From Rutidosis leptorrhynchoides (lineage: Eukaryota > Streptophyta > Magnoliopsida > Asterales > Asteraceae), in contig NC_092337.1 in NCBI RefSeq assembly GCF_046630445.1, positions 357,608,001 through 357,672,000 of the forward strand: a stretch of 64,000 nt of DNA. Reading direction: 5' to 3'. Made by a program: the position numbers and the translations under genes. Of this stretch, positions 22,195 to 35,076 are shown in pieces. The notes under the pieces are model-generated. The model worked only from the letters and a program-made list of their open reading frames with translations. It did no database searches and was not told the origin of the DNA. The first letter of the stretch is position 1; each line of letters begins with the position of its first letter.

Positions 22195-25031
22195 TGAAGC
22201 GTCCGGTTCATATCAAATATAAACGTCACGTATTCATTGGTGTCATTGCGAGGTATTGACCTCTATATGTGACATTTTTTTTTAAATCTGCATACGTTTT
22301 TATGATACAAACCATAATCTTTATTATAACCAAAGGCTTAAACCACATAATAATGATTATCGTTTAGCGATAATCTTAGTCTTACAAACTTTACATTTGA
22401 TAATGACAATACGATTTCTAACATATTTCACATTACAAATCTTTCGGTATGCGGTTTTATTTTTGACACAAATGTGCATACTCCAAATCTTGCTTAAATT
22501 CGGCATAATGCAGCGGAAGCTTCTAATTATCACCTGAGAATAAACATGCTTAAAATGTCAACATAAAGTTGGTGAGATATAGGTTTAATGCTAGCAGTGT
22601 TATAAATATAGACCACAAGATTTCATATACATAAACGTTTTAATAAAAATATTCTAAGTGGTTGAGCACTTGATAACCATACTTAACATTTAATCAACGT
22701 CGCATATTCCCTTTATTATGAAATCTCACTACACCGTACCAAGTATAGTTACCGAAACGAAGTACTGTGCAACCGTTGAATACTGGTCATCCAGTCCGTT
22801 TGGGGTTGTCAGGCCCGATAGATCTATCAACAGGATTCACATTTACAATACCGCATGTAAATAGTAGTTACCAAGTTACAGGGAAATATGCCAGTGGTAC
22901 AACTCAACGTAGAATATATATTTTTAATCACTTGTGTCCATAACGTAAATCATAAAATGCATGTATTCTCATCCCGAAATATTTAGAGTTTAAAAGTGGG
23001 ACTATATACTCACTTTTGCCTTGAAGATATTTAATACGACTTGGTCTCTGATAGATATCACGAACCTAACCATATATAATATATCAACATGTTTTCTTTT
23101 CAAATAATCGTTACATGTATACTTATAATACTTTTAATATCTAATTGTCCGTAGTTAGCAGTCCGATATTAATGGTCCACAATTAGTTGTTCAATAAAAT
23201 AAATAAAGACCCCATCGTATTCGTATTGATCGGAATTAATCTCGACCCATGGTACCGTGTTGTCAAATGACGTGTTACGTACATAAAGTACCGTGTTGTC
23301 AAATGACGTGTTGCGTACAATCATGAGGTCTTATGATTAATCTTCTCGTGTTGTTTACGGGTGGTCCTGAAATATATAAAATCAAATCATAAGTAAATAT
23401 ATATTATATATATAATATCATATTAATTAGCAAATACATGATTAGTTTAGTTTTACTCCAATTAATTTCGTAGCTAAACTAGCTTCGGATACTCAATTTT
23501 GTTTTAGCCGTAGTTTATTCAATACAACTCCGTTTTTGTTGGTTCAACTTGCCACTTATTTGGATCGAGTCATTATTTATGAATATGAACTGTAAATACC
23601 TTAGTTTGCATTCGAAATCACAGGTTATAGGTCAAACTTTGGTGAATCTTATGAAAGTGATCATTTCCGTTGTAAAAACAACACCTAGATGATCATTTTT
23701 ACAAAAACACTTACACTTTGAGTTACACCATGAGATTTTCATATATTAACATATTCATAAGAAATATCATTTTTCTAGAATATAAACTTTCAATTCAAAG
23801 TTTAAGATGGTTTTTAATTATCCAACCCAAAACAGCCCCCGGTTGCACTCCAACGATGTAGATTCAGTTTTAAGGTGTTCTTTGTAAAATCAAGTTGTAT
23901 CTTGTTAAGTTAGCATATCATTATGATATATTACATGTCTTGAAGTGTTTTAAAAGTCAAGTTAGAAGGATCTATTTAGTTTGCAAACAAGTTTGAAATC
24001 ATTCAAACTATGTTCTTGTTGTTATGATTTATACCTCAAGTATGATGAAGAAAGTTACTGAATAAACAAGATATGAACTTGTTCTTGATGACTTGGAAGA
24101 TTAAGAAGTAAAATCATGAAAGAAACAAAGGTTGTAAGTGAGTTTATATCTTGATTTAAGATAATTAACTTACATGAATTGAATCAAAGTTTAAACATAG
24201 TTTTACCTTGATTATGGAGCTAGAAACTTATGAAGACTTTGAAGAACTCTTGAAGGTTGAAGATAAGAGAGTTTAGAAGATAATCTAGCTTGAAGAAAAT
24301 TGATATGAAAGTGTATGTATGTGTATATATGGCGTGATATATGTATGTATATATATAGATTTTATGTTTTGATTTTTAGTTCATAAGTCTTGATTAATGA
24401 CAAAGGATGGGTCCCACAAGTTGCTATCATGTCTTTTAATCATTCATGGCTGATCATTGGTATTTTCTATTGGTATATACCAATAGTAAATATATCTAGA
24501 AGCTGCGTATAATACGGGTACATATACCCTAAGTATACGTGTAGAAATCTTGAGGAAACGGAATGAGAATTCAAATATAACTATCTTTTATGAATATACT
24601 TATATTGTTTTATGTATTTAAGCCCTTTAAAAGTGATTAAATACGTATCCATACGATACTTGTATAAGCATTATAGGTTATTGGTATATATGTCAAAGAA
24701 TGTTACGTATAGTTACCGTTTTGAAAACTTAAGTTAGTAGTCTCAAAGTATACTTATAACTCATTGTTATTAGTACACAATGATATGTTAAACCATCCTT
24801 AGATCATGTTAAATATGTATAAATATGTATATGTACACAATCGTATAATTATCGTATGTTATATAGTTCGTGATATCATCGGTCAAATTGGACGGTCAAA
24901 CGTTGTGTAAAACTCTTTTCAAAAATACAAGACTTAACAATTTAGATTGCTTATCATGTTGGTAATGTTTAATTTATGTAAATATTAATCTCATATGTAT
25001 AAAATAATCAGAAAAAATCCGGGTCGTTACA
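22195..25031 (-). repeat. Tekay 5' LTR
   Basis: 2,837 bp with the same termini as 13,949-16,831. It ends at 25,031, directly before GTCTA. The insertion truncates the Athila pol frame here, which gives a false stop made from the LTR start (TGTAA). Confidence 0.93.
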
Positions 25032-25975
25032 GTCTATCAACAACTTGTATATCTTTGACTTTTGCTTCAATCCATTTGTTGATTTCCTCCGTAACTTTCA
25101 CAAATTCAACTAACATCGCCTTTTGTTTTGGCGATAAATTGGATACTAATTGGTTACATAACTTAAAGTTCCCCTTAATCCTAGCATCTTGAATCCGTTT
25201 ATAAAGTTTCTTCGTTGAACTGTTAAAAACGGGTTCATCTAATTTCGTATCATCAACGGGGTTCTTTGTGATCGGATCATCATTAAGTGTTTCTTCATCT
25301 TCCCCACACTTATGTGTTTTTATTGGTCTAACAGTTTTGGTTGGTGGATATCTAAACTTTTGGTTCACAAAGATGATCGATTTATCACCATCCCTAAGTG
25401 TCATGCTACCTTCTTTTACATCAATGAATGCTTCGGTGGTTGCTAAAAATGGGTGGCCTAAAATTAGAGGAATATCAAGGTTTTCCTCCATATTAATAAC
25501 TATGAAGTTTGCAACAAAGGTCAAACTTCCCACGTTAACAAGTAAATTATTTGCTATTCCAACCGGGTGTTTAATGGTTAGGTCAAATGATTGAACACCA
25601 ATTTTGGTTGGTTTTAATTTACCCATACCTAATCTTTTGTATAAGGAAAGAGGCATAATATTTGCACTTGCTCCTAAATCTGCGAGTCCATTATATATAG
25701 CACCATCATTAAGCAAGCAAGAAATGATAAATTCACCTGGGTCTCCTACTTTAGTAAGTCGAGTTGGTTTGTTAACCTTTTTCGGGTGTTCTTTTCTTGG
25801 TTCTTTCACTTCTATTTGAACTTCTTGTTCACATTTTTCTTCGTTTCTTGGAATGGGAGGTTTATATAGGAATTCTTCTTCATCACTCCAATTTGAATCC
25901 TCCCTATTTTCCAATTTTGATTTTTCATATGTTGTTGATAACATATTTATGTTTTCATTTTGAGGGTTTTCTTGA
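25032..25975 (-). pseudogene. Second retropepsin-like domain after Athila integrase
   Basis: In the same frame as integrase, after an acidic linker, the protein has a full retropepsin-like domain: [20 protein letters not shown], then [40 protein letters not shown] and [13 protein letters not shown]. This parallels the normal Athila protease at 29,150-29,500 (ADLGASINLMPYSLYAKLDL, DMEEDSRVPLILGRPFL). An Asp-rich and Lys-rich tail follows. The frame carries on past the Tekay insertion to TAA at 13,897. Athila elements normally have one protease, before RT. Whether this copy is catalytic, structural or dead is unknown; its D-L-G site matches the first. Confidence 0.8.
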
Positions 25976-26007
25976 GTGGTGAAATTATGATTGACTTCAT
26001 TGTCAAC
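25976..26007. repeat. Direct repeat flanking the protease-2 extension (left partner at 13,907-13,940)
   Basis: 27 of 32 aligned bases match between 25,976-26,007 and 13,907-13,940, with a 3-bp gap. Both encode NEVNHNF in the same frame. The protease-2 extension lies exactly between them once Tekay is removed. Confidence 0.7.
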
Positions 26008-26880
26008 TTCCATAGGACCATGTGTGTAATGTTTAACTCTGTGACCATTAACTTTAAATTCAATCCCATTTGAATTTATTAACTCTATTGTTCCGTATGG
26101 GAAAACTCTTTTGACTATAAATGGTCCAGACCATCTTGATTTCAATTTTTCAGGAAATAGCTTGAATCTTGAATTGAAAAGAAGAACTCTATCTCCTTCT
26201 TTAAATTCTTTTGAACTTCTGATTCTTTTATCATGCCATTTCTTCGTTCTTTCCTTATAGATTAAGGAATTTTCATATGCCTCAAGTCTTAATTCTTCTA
26301 ATTCATTTAGTTGACTTAATCGTAGACGTCCGGCTTCATGTAAATCAAGATTACATGTCTTCAAAGCCCAAAATGCTTTGTGTTCAATTTCTACTGGAAG
26401 ATGACATGCTTTTCCGTAAACGAGTTTAAAAGGTGTGGTTCCAATTGGAGTTTTGTAGGCTGTTCTAAAAGCTCAGAGTGCATCCTTCAATTTCATGGAC
26501 CATTTCTTCGGATTTGATCCTACGGTTTTCTCTAGAATACGTTTTAAAGCTCGGTTGGTATTTTCAACTTGTCCACTTGTTTGTGGATGATAAGCGGTGG
26601 AGATTTTATGAGTTACTCTATATCTTTTAAGAACTTTTTCAAGTTGATTATTACAGAAATGAGTACCCCGATCACTTATTAAAGCTTTCGGTGTTCCGAA
26701 CCTTGCAAAAAGACGTTTTAAAAAGTTGACTACAACTCGTGCATCGTTAGTCGGGAAAGCTTGTGCTTCCGCCCATTTAGATACATAATCAATGGCAACG
26801 AGAATGTAGAGATTATTATGAGATTTTGGAAATGGACCCATAAAGTCAATACCCCAAACGTCAAATACTTCACATACTTA
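25976..26880 (-). pseudogene. Athila integrase
   Basis: The catalytic core follows a TAA at 26,878-26,880: [21 protein letters not shown] and [10 protein letters not shown] give D, D, E. A TGA at 26,473-26,475 lies in DAL-stop-AFRTA, where related proteins have Trp. The C-terminal part has a GPF motif ([10 protein letters not shown]) and ends with [18 protein letters not shown]. The frame is shared with RNase H upstream and the second protease downstream. Confidence 0.88.
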
Positions 26881-27797
26881 AATGAAATTTTGTGGCATTT
26901 CATCACGTTGACTTATTTTTCTGGCCCTTTGACATGCATCACAGGATTTGCAAAGACGGTGTGCGTCTTTGAAAAATGTAGGCCAATAGAATCCAGCATC
27001 GTAAACTTTTCTTGCCGTGAGCTGAGGCCCATAATGCCCTCCCGTTGGTCCTGTGTGACAATGGTTTAAGATTTGACTAGCTTCATCTCTGAATACACAT
27101 CGGCGTATTATTCCATCCGGACAACTTTTAAACAAATGTGGATCTTCCCAAAAATAGTGTTTTATATCACTAAAGAATTTCTTTCGTTTTTGGTACGACA
27201 ATCCTTTTTCAAGGAATCCACATACTAAGTAGTTTGCATAGTCTGCAAACCATGGAATTTCACTATAATCTATCTTCAATAGATATTCATCAGGAAAGTT
27301 GTCTTGTATGGCCGATTCATTTAGAACTTCTAATTCAGGATTTTCAAGACGAGAAAGATGATCAACGGCGAGATTTTCTGCTCCCTTTTTATCTCGGATT
27401 TCAAAATCGAACTCTTGTAAGAGTAAGATCCAACGGATTAATCGTGATTTGGCATCTTGTTTTGAAAATAGGTATCTAAGAGCATAATGGTCGGTATAGA
27501 CCACCGTTTTTGCTAGAACAAGATATGAACGAAATTTGTCAAAAGCAAAGACAATAGCAAGGAGTTCTTTTTCAGTAGTTGTGTAATTCATTTGTGCTCC
27601 TTGTAACGTCTTACTAGCGTAATAAAAAAGTTGAAATCATTTTTCAATCCTTTGTCCTAAAACGGCTCCCACTGCAAAATCACTTGCATCGCACATTAGT
27701 TCAAGCGGTAGATTCCAATTTGGAGTTATCATGATCGGTGCATTAGTGAGTTTTTCTTTAAGAATATTAAAAGATTTGATACATTCATCTGAAAAGA
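26881..27797 (-). pseudogene. Athila RNase H and integrase zinc finger
   Basis: RNase [21 protein letters not shown] and [13 protein letters not shown]. The zinc finger follows, with [12 protein letters not shown] and [11 protein letters not shown] giving the H-H-C-C set. A TGA at 27,637-27,639 lies before the RNase H core. A small deletion (about 7 nt, judged from the expected protein) near 27,798 shifts the frame relative to RT. Confidence 0.85.
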
Positions 27798-29526
27798 TGA
27801 ATCTTTTCTAGGAGTTTATTCATAGGAGTGGCAATTTTAGAAAAATCTTTTATGAAACGTCGATAAAAACCGGCATGCCCTAGAAAACTCCTAACTCCTC
27901 TAACATTGGTGGGATGTGGAAGTTTAGCAATTACATCTACTTTAGCTCTATCCACTTCAATTCCTTCCTTTGAAATTTTATGACCAAGAACGATGCCTTC
28001 TTTAACCATGAAATGGCATTTCTCCCAATTAATTACTAGATTTGATTGTTCGCATCTAATAAGCATTCATTCAAGATTAACTAGGCATGATTCAAATGTA
28101 TCACCGAAGACTGAAAAGTCATCCATGAAAACTTCCATGCATTCTTCTATCATGTCATGAAAAATCTCCATCATGCACCTTTGAAAGGTTGCAGGGGCGT
28201 TGCAAAGTCCAAATGGCATGCGTTTGTATGCAAAAGTACTATAAGGGCATGTGAACGTGGTTTTCTCTTGGTCCTCGGGTGCTATTGGAATTTGAAAGTA
28301 TCCGAAAAAACCATCAAGAAAACAATAGTAACTATTTCCGGCTAATCTTTCTAACATTTGATCAATGAAAGGTAAGGGAAAGTGATCTTTTCTGGTGGCG
28401 TCATTTAATTTTCTATAATCAATACAGACACGCCATCCTGTTACAGTCCTAGTAGGAATAAGCTCATTTTTTTCATTTGTGATGACAGTCATGCCACCCT
28501 TCTTAGGTACGCATTGAACTGGGCTTACCCATGGACTATCAGAGATTGGATAAATTAAACCTGCATCTAGCAGTTTAATAATTTCTTTCTTAACAACATC
28601 TTGCATATTAGGATTTAGTCTTCGTTGGCGTTGCACATACATTTTATGACCTTCTTCCATAAGGATTTTATGTGTGCAATACGAAGGACTTATTCCTTTA
28701 ATATCATGAATCTTCCATGCAATAGCTGGTTTATGAGCTTTTAACACAGAAATGAGTTGAGATTTTTCATTTTCAGTAAGAGAAGACGATATTATTACAG
28801 GTAATTCAGATTTACCGTGTAAATAAGCATATTCTAAATGGTTTGGAAGTGGCTTTAATTCTAATGTCGATGGATCTTCTATCGATGATTTATATCGATA
28901 TCTGCTTTCTTCTTTTAGCATTTGAATTTCTTCTGTTGTTGGTTCATATCCATTAGCCATAAGTGTAGCTAACATTTCAGTTTCATCAATTGGTTTAGTC
29001 CCTTCTCCTAAAGAACATTCTCCTGTTCCTTGTAATTTTGGAAATTCTTCTAACAATTCTGCATGTGAATATATAGTTTGAATATAATAGCATGTATCAT
29101 CTGCAGTTTGCGGTTGTTGCATTGCTCTATCAACAGAAAAGGTAACACTCTCGTCCTCTATACTTAGGGTCAGTTTCTTACCAAACACGTCTATTATTGC
29201 TTTGGCCGTGTTCAAGAATGGTCTTCCTAATATGAGAGGAACTCGAGAATCTTCTTCCATGTCCAGAATAACAAAATCTACTGGAAATACTAAAGTACCA
29301 ACTTTAACTAGCATGTTCTCCATTATCCCTCTAGGATATTTTACTGATCGATCGGTTAGTTGTATGCTTATTCGTGTTGGTTTCAATTCTCCAAGGTCTA
29401 GTTTAGCGTATAATGAATATGGCATTAAATTTATACTAGCACCTAAATCTGCCAATGCTTCTATTGAACTAAGACTACCCAGAAAACATGGAATTGTGAA
29501 ACTTCCTGGATCTGATAATTTTTCTG
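27798..29526 (-). pseudogene. Athila protease and reverse transcriptase
   Basis: Protease: ADLGASINLMPYSL and VPLILGRPFL near 29,200-29,480. RT: SPWVSPVQCVPKKGG, GWRVCIDYRKLNDAT, MPFGLCNAPATFQRC and the catalytic EVFMDDFSVFG (F-M-D-D). A TGA at 28,067-28,069 interrupts the thumb region. The start is set by a frameshift near 29,527, where one base appears to be missing from an A-run. Confidence 0.88.
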
Positions 29527-31554
29527 TATCTTATTCAATAGTACTGCAGAGCAATTAGCATTCATAGTAACAGCCGAGAGTTCTTCCATTTTCTTCCTAT
29601 TTGTGATTAGATCTCTCAGAAATTTAGCATATCTAGGCATTCCTGAAATCATATCAATGAAAGGAAGATTGACATTTATTTGTTTAAACATATCCAAGAA
29701 TTTGAATTGCTCGGCTTCAAGTCTCTCTTTTCTCATTTTACTCGGGTAAGGAAGTGGTGGTTGGTATGGTTTAACATAAGGTTTAGCCTTAACTGTGTTA
29801 TCTTCATTAACCTTTTTAACTACCGGTTCTGTTTCCTTATCTTGCTCAGACTGTGGTTCTTGTGGAGTAGGAATAGAGTCATCAGAAATTACAGGTATTT
29901 CAGGTGGTTTAAGTGTAATACCACTTCTTGTGGTAATGGCTTTAGCTATTTCATTCCGGGGGTTATCATTTGTATCACTAGGCAGACTTCCCGGTTTTCT
30001 TTCACCTATCAACCTTGCTAGGTTGCTTACTTCTTGTTCCAAATTTCGAATAGAAGTTTGTTGATTTTTAAATGCTTGGGCATTTTGTTCATTGGTTTGT
30101 TTCTGAGATGTGAAAAATTGAGTTTGAGATTCAACTAGCTTCGACATCATGTCCTCTAAATTTGGCTTTTTATCATCGGTTTGTGATGGTTTGTTTTGAA
30201 AAATAGGTCTTTGCTGATTGTAAGTATTATTGGATACTTGTTGATTGCTAGGACCTTGTTGGTTGTTGTATGGAATATTTCGATTATAGTTTTGATTTTG
30301 ATTGTAAATTGGTCTTGGCGGTTGATAATTATTCTGATAATTATTTCCAGGTCTTTGGTTTATGTATGAAACATTCTCTCTTTGTTCCATTGTTAGTTCA
30401 ATACTGAGACAATCTTTTGTCAAATGTGGTCCTCCACACTGCTCACAACTAATTCGTATTGAGTGGATATCTTTAGTCATCTTCTCCATTCGTCTCTCGA
30501 CAGCATCTATCTTTGCGGAAATGGAATCAAAGTCATGGCTAGAATCGGCTCTAGCCACTTTAGATGATCTAACGATATCTTTTTCTTGGTGCCACTCATG
30601 TGAGTGGGAAGCAGTGTTATCAATAATTTTATTAGCGTCAGTTGCGGTTTTCTTCATAATGGAACCACCAGCTGCTATATCGATGTCTTTTCTTGTAGTG
30701 ATGTCGCATCCTTGATAGAATATTTGTACTATTTGACAAGTGTCTAAACCATGTTGCAGACATCCTCTTAATAACTTTCCAAATCTTGTCCACGCTTCAT
30801 ATAGAGTTTCATTTGGCTTTTGTGTGAATGTAACAATTTCTCCTTTAAGTCTCACGGCTTTAGATGCCGGAAAGAATTGTTTAAGAAATTTTTCAACTAA
30901 AACGTCCCATGTATCAATCGCCCCTTCAGGTAACGATTCTAACCAATCTTTGGCTTCTCCCTTTAAAGTCCAGGGAAATAACATGAGATATATCTGTTCA
31001 TCCTCCACTTCTCTTATTTTAAATAGAGTACAGATCCTATTAAATGTACGAAGATGTTCATTTGGATCTTTCTTCGGGGCACCACTAAATTGGCATTGAT
31101 TAGTTACCATGTGTAGGATTTGTCCTTTGATTTCATAATTTGGCGCATTAATGTATGGTTGAGTAATTGTGTGACCTTGGCCAGTGCGTTTAGCTCTCAT
31201 TCGGTCTTCCATACTTAGAGGTTCCAAATTCTCCATGATTGAATTTGTTGAATCTGAATCACTACAGGATTCTGATTTAATGGGTTGTTCCTCGACAATC
31301 TCCGTTTGAATGATTGGTGGTTCCGTAGGAAAGATTAATGGTTCAGGATCTCTGAATTGTTCCAGAATATCCTCCGAATTCTCAATTGTGAGGTCGGGTT
31401 CAAAAAATGGATTACCGGAAATTTGAATTGGAGTACTTGGTCGACTGGATGACGATTTTAAAGAAAAATCAACGGCGAAAATATTGGCTAGATGTCTTGA
31501 TCGAGTTACAGGTGGTGAACGTATAAAAGGTGGTGAACGTTTTGCTCGGTGCAT
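29527..31554 (-). pseudogene. Athila gag
   Basis: The start codon at 31,554 opens about 675 codons. A variable Ser/Pro head precedes a capsid domain (DPNEHLRTFNRICTLFKI, LKGEAKDWLESLPEGAIDTW, EAWTRFGKLLRGCLQHG). A single CCHC knuckle (CEQCGGPHLTKDC) follows, then an Asn/Gln-rich region (YQNNYQPPRPIYNQNQNYN) and a linker into protease. This order is typical of Athila gag. The frame is intact until the shift at about 29,527 in the NKIQK region. Confidence 0.9.
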
Positions 31555-32833
31555 TCACTGAATATCCTATTAGTTATAAGAGATAAAAATTATATAAATT
31601 ATCAAATTAATAGACTTTTCTGCTTTTGCCCACGTTTCAAATAGTCAATAGATGCAGCAGGGAGCCAGAACCCTTTAAATCGGAAGCTCACAACTTAGCC
31701 ACTAACAAATCCAACTATTACTACGAAGCAGAAATTTTGGATGTCTATCAATTTAACCACTTAAAATAATTTTTCGTTGAAATTTAAAGAAATTTTAGAG
31801 AAGAAATAGAAAGAAAAAATTCTAAGTCTTAAAAACTAGAGCGGCGAAAAATAAGAAAGAAAAAGAGCGCGTCGAAAAACATCGAAAAATAAAAGGTCGA
31901 AAAATAATAAAAAGAACGTAGCGCGTCGAAACTTAAAAGTCTAAAAACTAAGAATTAAAAGTTGCGTCTAAAAATATTAAAGCTTAAAAGGAATTCTATA
32001 TTCAAAACAGTATAAACTTAAAAAGTACTAAAATTTATAAAAACGGCGTCGCAAAATTCTAAAGCACCTAAATCTTAGTCTAAAGAAAAAGTACTTAAGG
32101 GATTTTACGGCAAAGCCTAAAAATCTAGAAATAAAAATAACTACGGCAAAAACTATGACTTAAAACTAAATACGAACGAAAAATACAAATATTACGCTAA
32201 AACAAATAAAAAGATACAAAATATAAAAATAAACTTAAAGTTGTAAAAATTACAATTTTTATAAAAATATTAATTTTATATTATTTATTTATTAAAGTAT
32301 TAATTTTTATATATTAATAAAACTAATTAAACTAAATAAAACAAACTAAGCTAAATAATTAAATAATTATAACCTAATTAGGGTTTTAATATTAATAATT
32401 ATTATTAATTAAAAACCCTAATCTGGTCGGACTAGGTATCAGACTGGTCAAATCACCTCATGCGATCGTATGAGGTGTTAGTTATTAATCCATGCGGTCG
32501 CATGGATCCGAAAACTAGTTCAAGTCTTGGGCTGCTACAGTGTCAGACCCAAATAATTATACTTATTATTTTTTTTTCTTCTGTTTTATATATTTATATA
32601 AAAATATTTATATAAATTAAATAAAACTTATATTTTTACAAACTGAAATAAAAATAAAGAAACTTTTACAAAAAGAAATTTTTTATATATATAACAAACT
32701 CTTAAAAATATATAAATTTTGTTTTTCTTTTCTTTTTTATGGTTTTTGTATTTTTAATATTTAAAACGTATTTTTACAAAAGCAAACTAAGAAATTTTTT
32801 TTTTTTATAGCATTGCGCTTTCGGCGTTGTTTT
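31555..32833 (-). other. Athila leader
   Basis: About 1.3 kb of non-coding, A/T-rich leader between primer site and gag start. A block of short GCGTCGAAA and AAAAGTCTAAAA motifs (about 31,840-32,060) is weakly repetitive. It carries the palindrome pair at 32,454-32,507. Confidence 0.7.
32454..32507. repeat. Palindrome pair in Athila leader
   Basis: A 24-bp near-palindrome (32,454-32,477, arms CACCT/AGGTG) and a 20-bp one (32,488-32,507, arms ATC/GAT) each deviate by one base pair from symmetry. Same core as the LTR and pre-env pairs. Confidence 0.8.
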
Positions 32834-32851
32834 TCCCCGGCAGCGGCGCCA
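32834..32851 (-). other. Primer-binding site, Asp tRNA (Athila)
   Basis: The minus strand reads TGGCGCCGCTGCCGGGGA, complementary to the 3' end of plant Asp-GUC tRNA with one mismatch. It lies 8 bp from the 5' LTR and confirms minus orientation. Confidence 0.85.
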
Positions 32852-32859
32852 AAAATACT

Positions 32860-34769
32860 TGATGTGCGTAGAGGTGTATACAAAATAGTTATATTTTTAC
32901 AAGGAAATACTATTAAATACGATACAATTTTACACAAGTGATTTATTTATTTATAGAGTGGATATACCTAAACCTTGCTACAACACTTATAGACAGTGTA
33001 CCTAATCGTACAGTAGTGTAGTTTTTAGTAAGTCCGGCTCGTCCACAGGGAACTCGCCAAGATTAACGCTATATTTTTTAAAATTATATTTGTAAATATA
33101 TAAATATATAAGTAGTATTATTATTATAAAAGGGGGTTTTTACCATTTAATGACCGGTTTTTCGATTTTAAAACTTAAGTCGCAGTTAAAACCTAATGTA
33201 AAATATTAAAAATAAATATAACTTAATTTAAAGCGTAAAGTAAATGACAATAATTAAATTGCGATAATTAAAAAGTACGATAATTAAAATGACAATAAAT
33301 TGAAGTGCGATAAATAAAAGTGCAATTAAATATGAAATAAAGGAAATTAAATATGAAATAAAGGAATTATGCTTATTTAAACTTCCGTAATCATGATGTT
33401 TGACGTGTTGATTTTAGTTTATTACCATGGGTTAATTGTCATTTGTCCTAGATTACTCAATATGTCCATACAGATTTATCCATAATAGTCCATCAGTCAT
33501 AATCATAAAATGTGGAAGTCTTCGTCAAATTATTCTTATTCCCGAAGTCAAATATTCCAACTAATTGGGGATTCGAATTGTAACAAGGTCTTACTATTTT
33601 GTTTAATGAATACACCAAGTTATCGACTGCGTGTAGTCCAAGGTTTTACTACTATGTTAACAATTACACCAATTACCCTTGAATGTAATCCACCCCTGTT
33701 TCAACAAGTCTATTAACTATTAATCCAGTTCCGTGTCCGGTTAAATGAACAATTATTGGTATTTATAGATATCCCGCCCACCGTACCCAGTCAAGCGTAT
33801 GTGGTTATATATAAATACATCAAATTATAAGTCTATATATTAAATTAACGAGGTATCATTTAGTTAATATAAAGCCCATTAATAGCCCATAGTCTAATTT
33901 CCACAAGTGTCGTTCTTTTATCCAAACCCCAATTATGGTACAAAGCCCAATTACCCAATTTTAATATTTAGCCCAACATCACGATTACTTCGGCTTAAAT
34001 AAGCATAATAATAACTTAGCTACGAGACATTAATTTAAAAAGGTTGAACATAACTTACAATGATTAAAAATAGCGTAGCGTTACACGGACAGAATTTCGA
34101 CTTACACCCTTACAACATTCGCTAACATACCCTTATTATTTAAATTAAAATTATAATATATAAATATATACGTTGAGATTGAGGAGAAGAAAAAGATGTG
34201 ATGTTGTTCAACTAAACTGCGAAATTTATAGGGATGTGGCCAGTTACTGTTAATCATGCGATCGCATGGTATTTAGGCTTCCAGGCCATGCGATCGCATG
34301 GCCTGCTTTTCTAGCTCACACAAGTTTGTTTTCTTTCTTGCCGACGGTTTAATAAATAAATATAATATATAAATAATTTTAAGAATTATTTAAATATTAT
34401 ATTATATTTATGTGCATAGTTGACTTGTAATTTTTAGTCCGTTGCGTCGAGCGTTGAGAGTTGACTCTGGTTCCGGTTCCGGATTTGTGAACGTCCTTGC
34501 GTACAATTTAATATCTTATACTTTGCGTTTTGCGTCTTGTACTCTTGTAATTTTGAGACGTTTCTCATCAATAATTTGAACCACTTTGATTGTACTTTGT
34601 ACTTTTGAGCTTTTTGGTCATTTGCGTCTTCAATTCGCCGAATCTGCCTTTTGTCTTCACCTTTTATTATTTAAACGAATATCACTTGTAAATAGGACAA
34701 TTGCAACTAAAAGCTTGTCTTTCTTGAGGGATAATGCTATGAAATATATGTTCATTTTTAGCATTATCA
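32860..34769 (-). repeat. Athila 5' LTR
   Basis: 1,910 bp, same termini as 5,873-7,873. It has a perfect 14-bp core palindrome (34,255-34,268) and a perfect 22-bp palindrome (34,283-34,304). The TSD TCAGC follows at 34,770-34,774. Confidence 0.93.
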
Positions 34770-34774
34770 TCAGC

Positions 34775-34826
34775 CATGATCACCCCAATCAAATTTAGGG
34801 ACGAAATTTCTTTAACGGGTAAGTAC
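34775..34826 (+). other. LARD-A interior end with polypurine tract region
   Basis: After the TSD the LARD-A interior resumes and ends GGGACGAAATTTC, TTTAACGGGTAAGTAC directly before the LTR. The sequence is shared with the Tekay and LARD-B 3' ends. Confidence 0.75.
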
Positions 34827-35006
34827 TGTGACGACCCGAAAATTTTCGACCAAATTTAAACTTAATCTTTATATAATTTCGACAAGATAATCAAAGTTGT
34901 AATGTTGAGTCTCGAAAATTTTGAACTGTTTCATATATTCATTTGACCTTCGACTAATTTCGACGATTCACGAACCTTTAATTATAAATTATAATGCATA
35001 TGTATG

Positions 35007-35076
<70 letters not shown>

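Larger units (their letters stand above)
13949..25031 (-). mobile_element. Tekay-type Ty3/gypsy chromovirus
   Basis: On the minus strand: 5' LTR (22,195-25,031), Met primer site, pre-gag ORF, one gag-pol frame (21,291 to 16,879), purine-rich tract, 3' LTR (13,949-16,831). LTR ends are TGTAACGACCCGG and GGGACGCTTCA. Domain order gag, PR, RT, RNase H, integrase, chromodomain identifies a chromovirus, and the integrase and gag style suggest the Tekay/Del clade. Seven in-frame stops but no frameshift inactivate it. It inserted into the pol 3' end of the Athila, with a perfect GTCTA duplication. It is the youngest layer of this nest by position. Confidence 0.92.
5873..34769 (-). mobile_element. 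Athila Ty3/gypsy retrotransposon, interrupted by Tekay
   Basis: On the minus strand the order is 5' LTR (32,860-34,769), Asp-tRNA primer site, leader, gag, protease, RT, RNase H, integrase, second protease-like extension, zinc-knuckle ORF, env-position ORF, purine-rich tract and 3' LTR (5,873-7,873). LTRs run TGATAATGC to CGCACATCA. A perfect TCAGC TSD marks a simple insertion into LARD-A. Without the 11.1 kb Tekay insert the element is about 17.8 kb, large but possible for Athila. Two frameshifts and several stops in gag-pol make it non-autonomous now. A solo LTR of the same family lies at 46,170-48,123. Confidence 0.93.
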
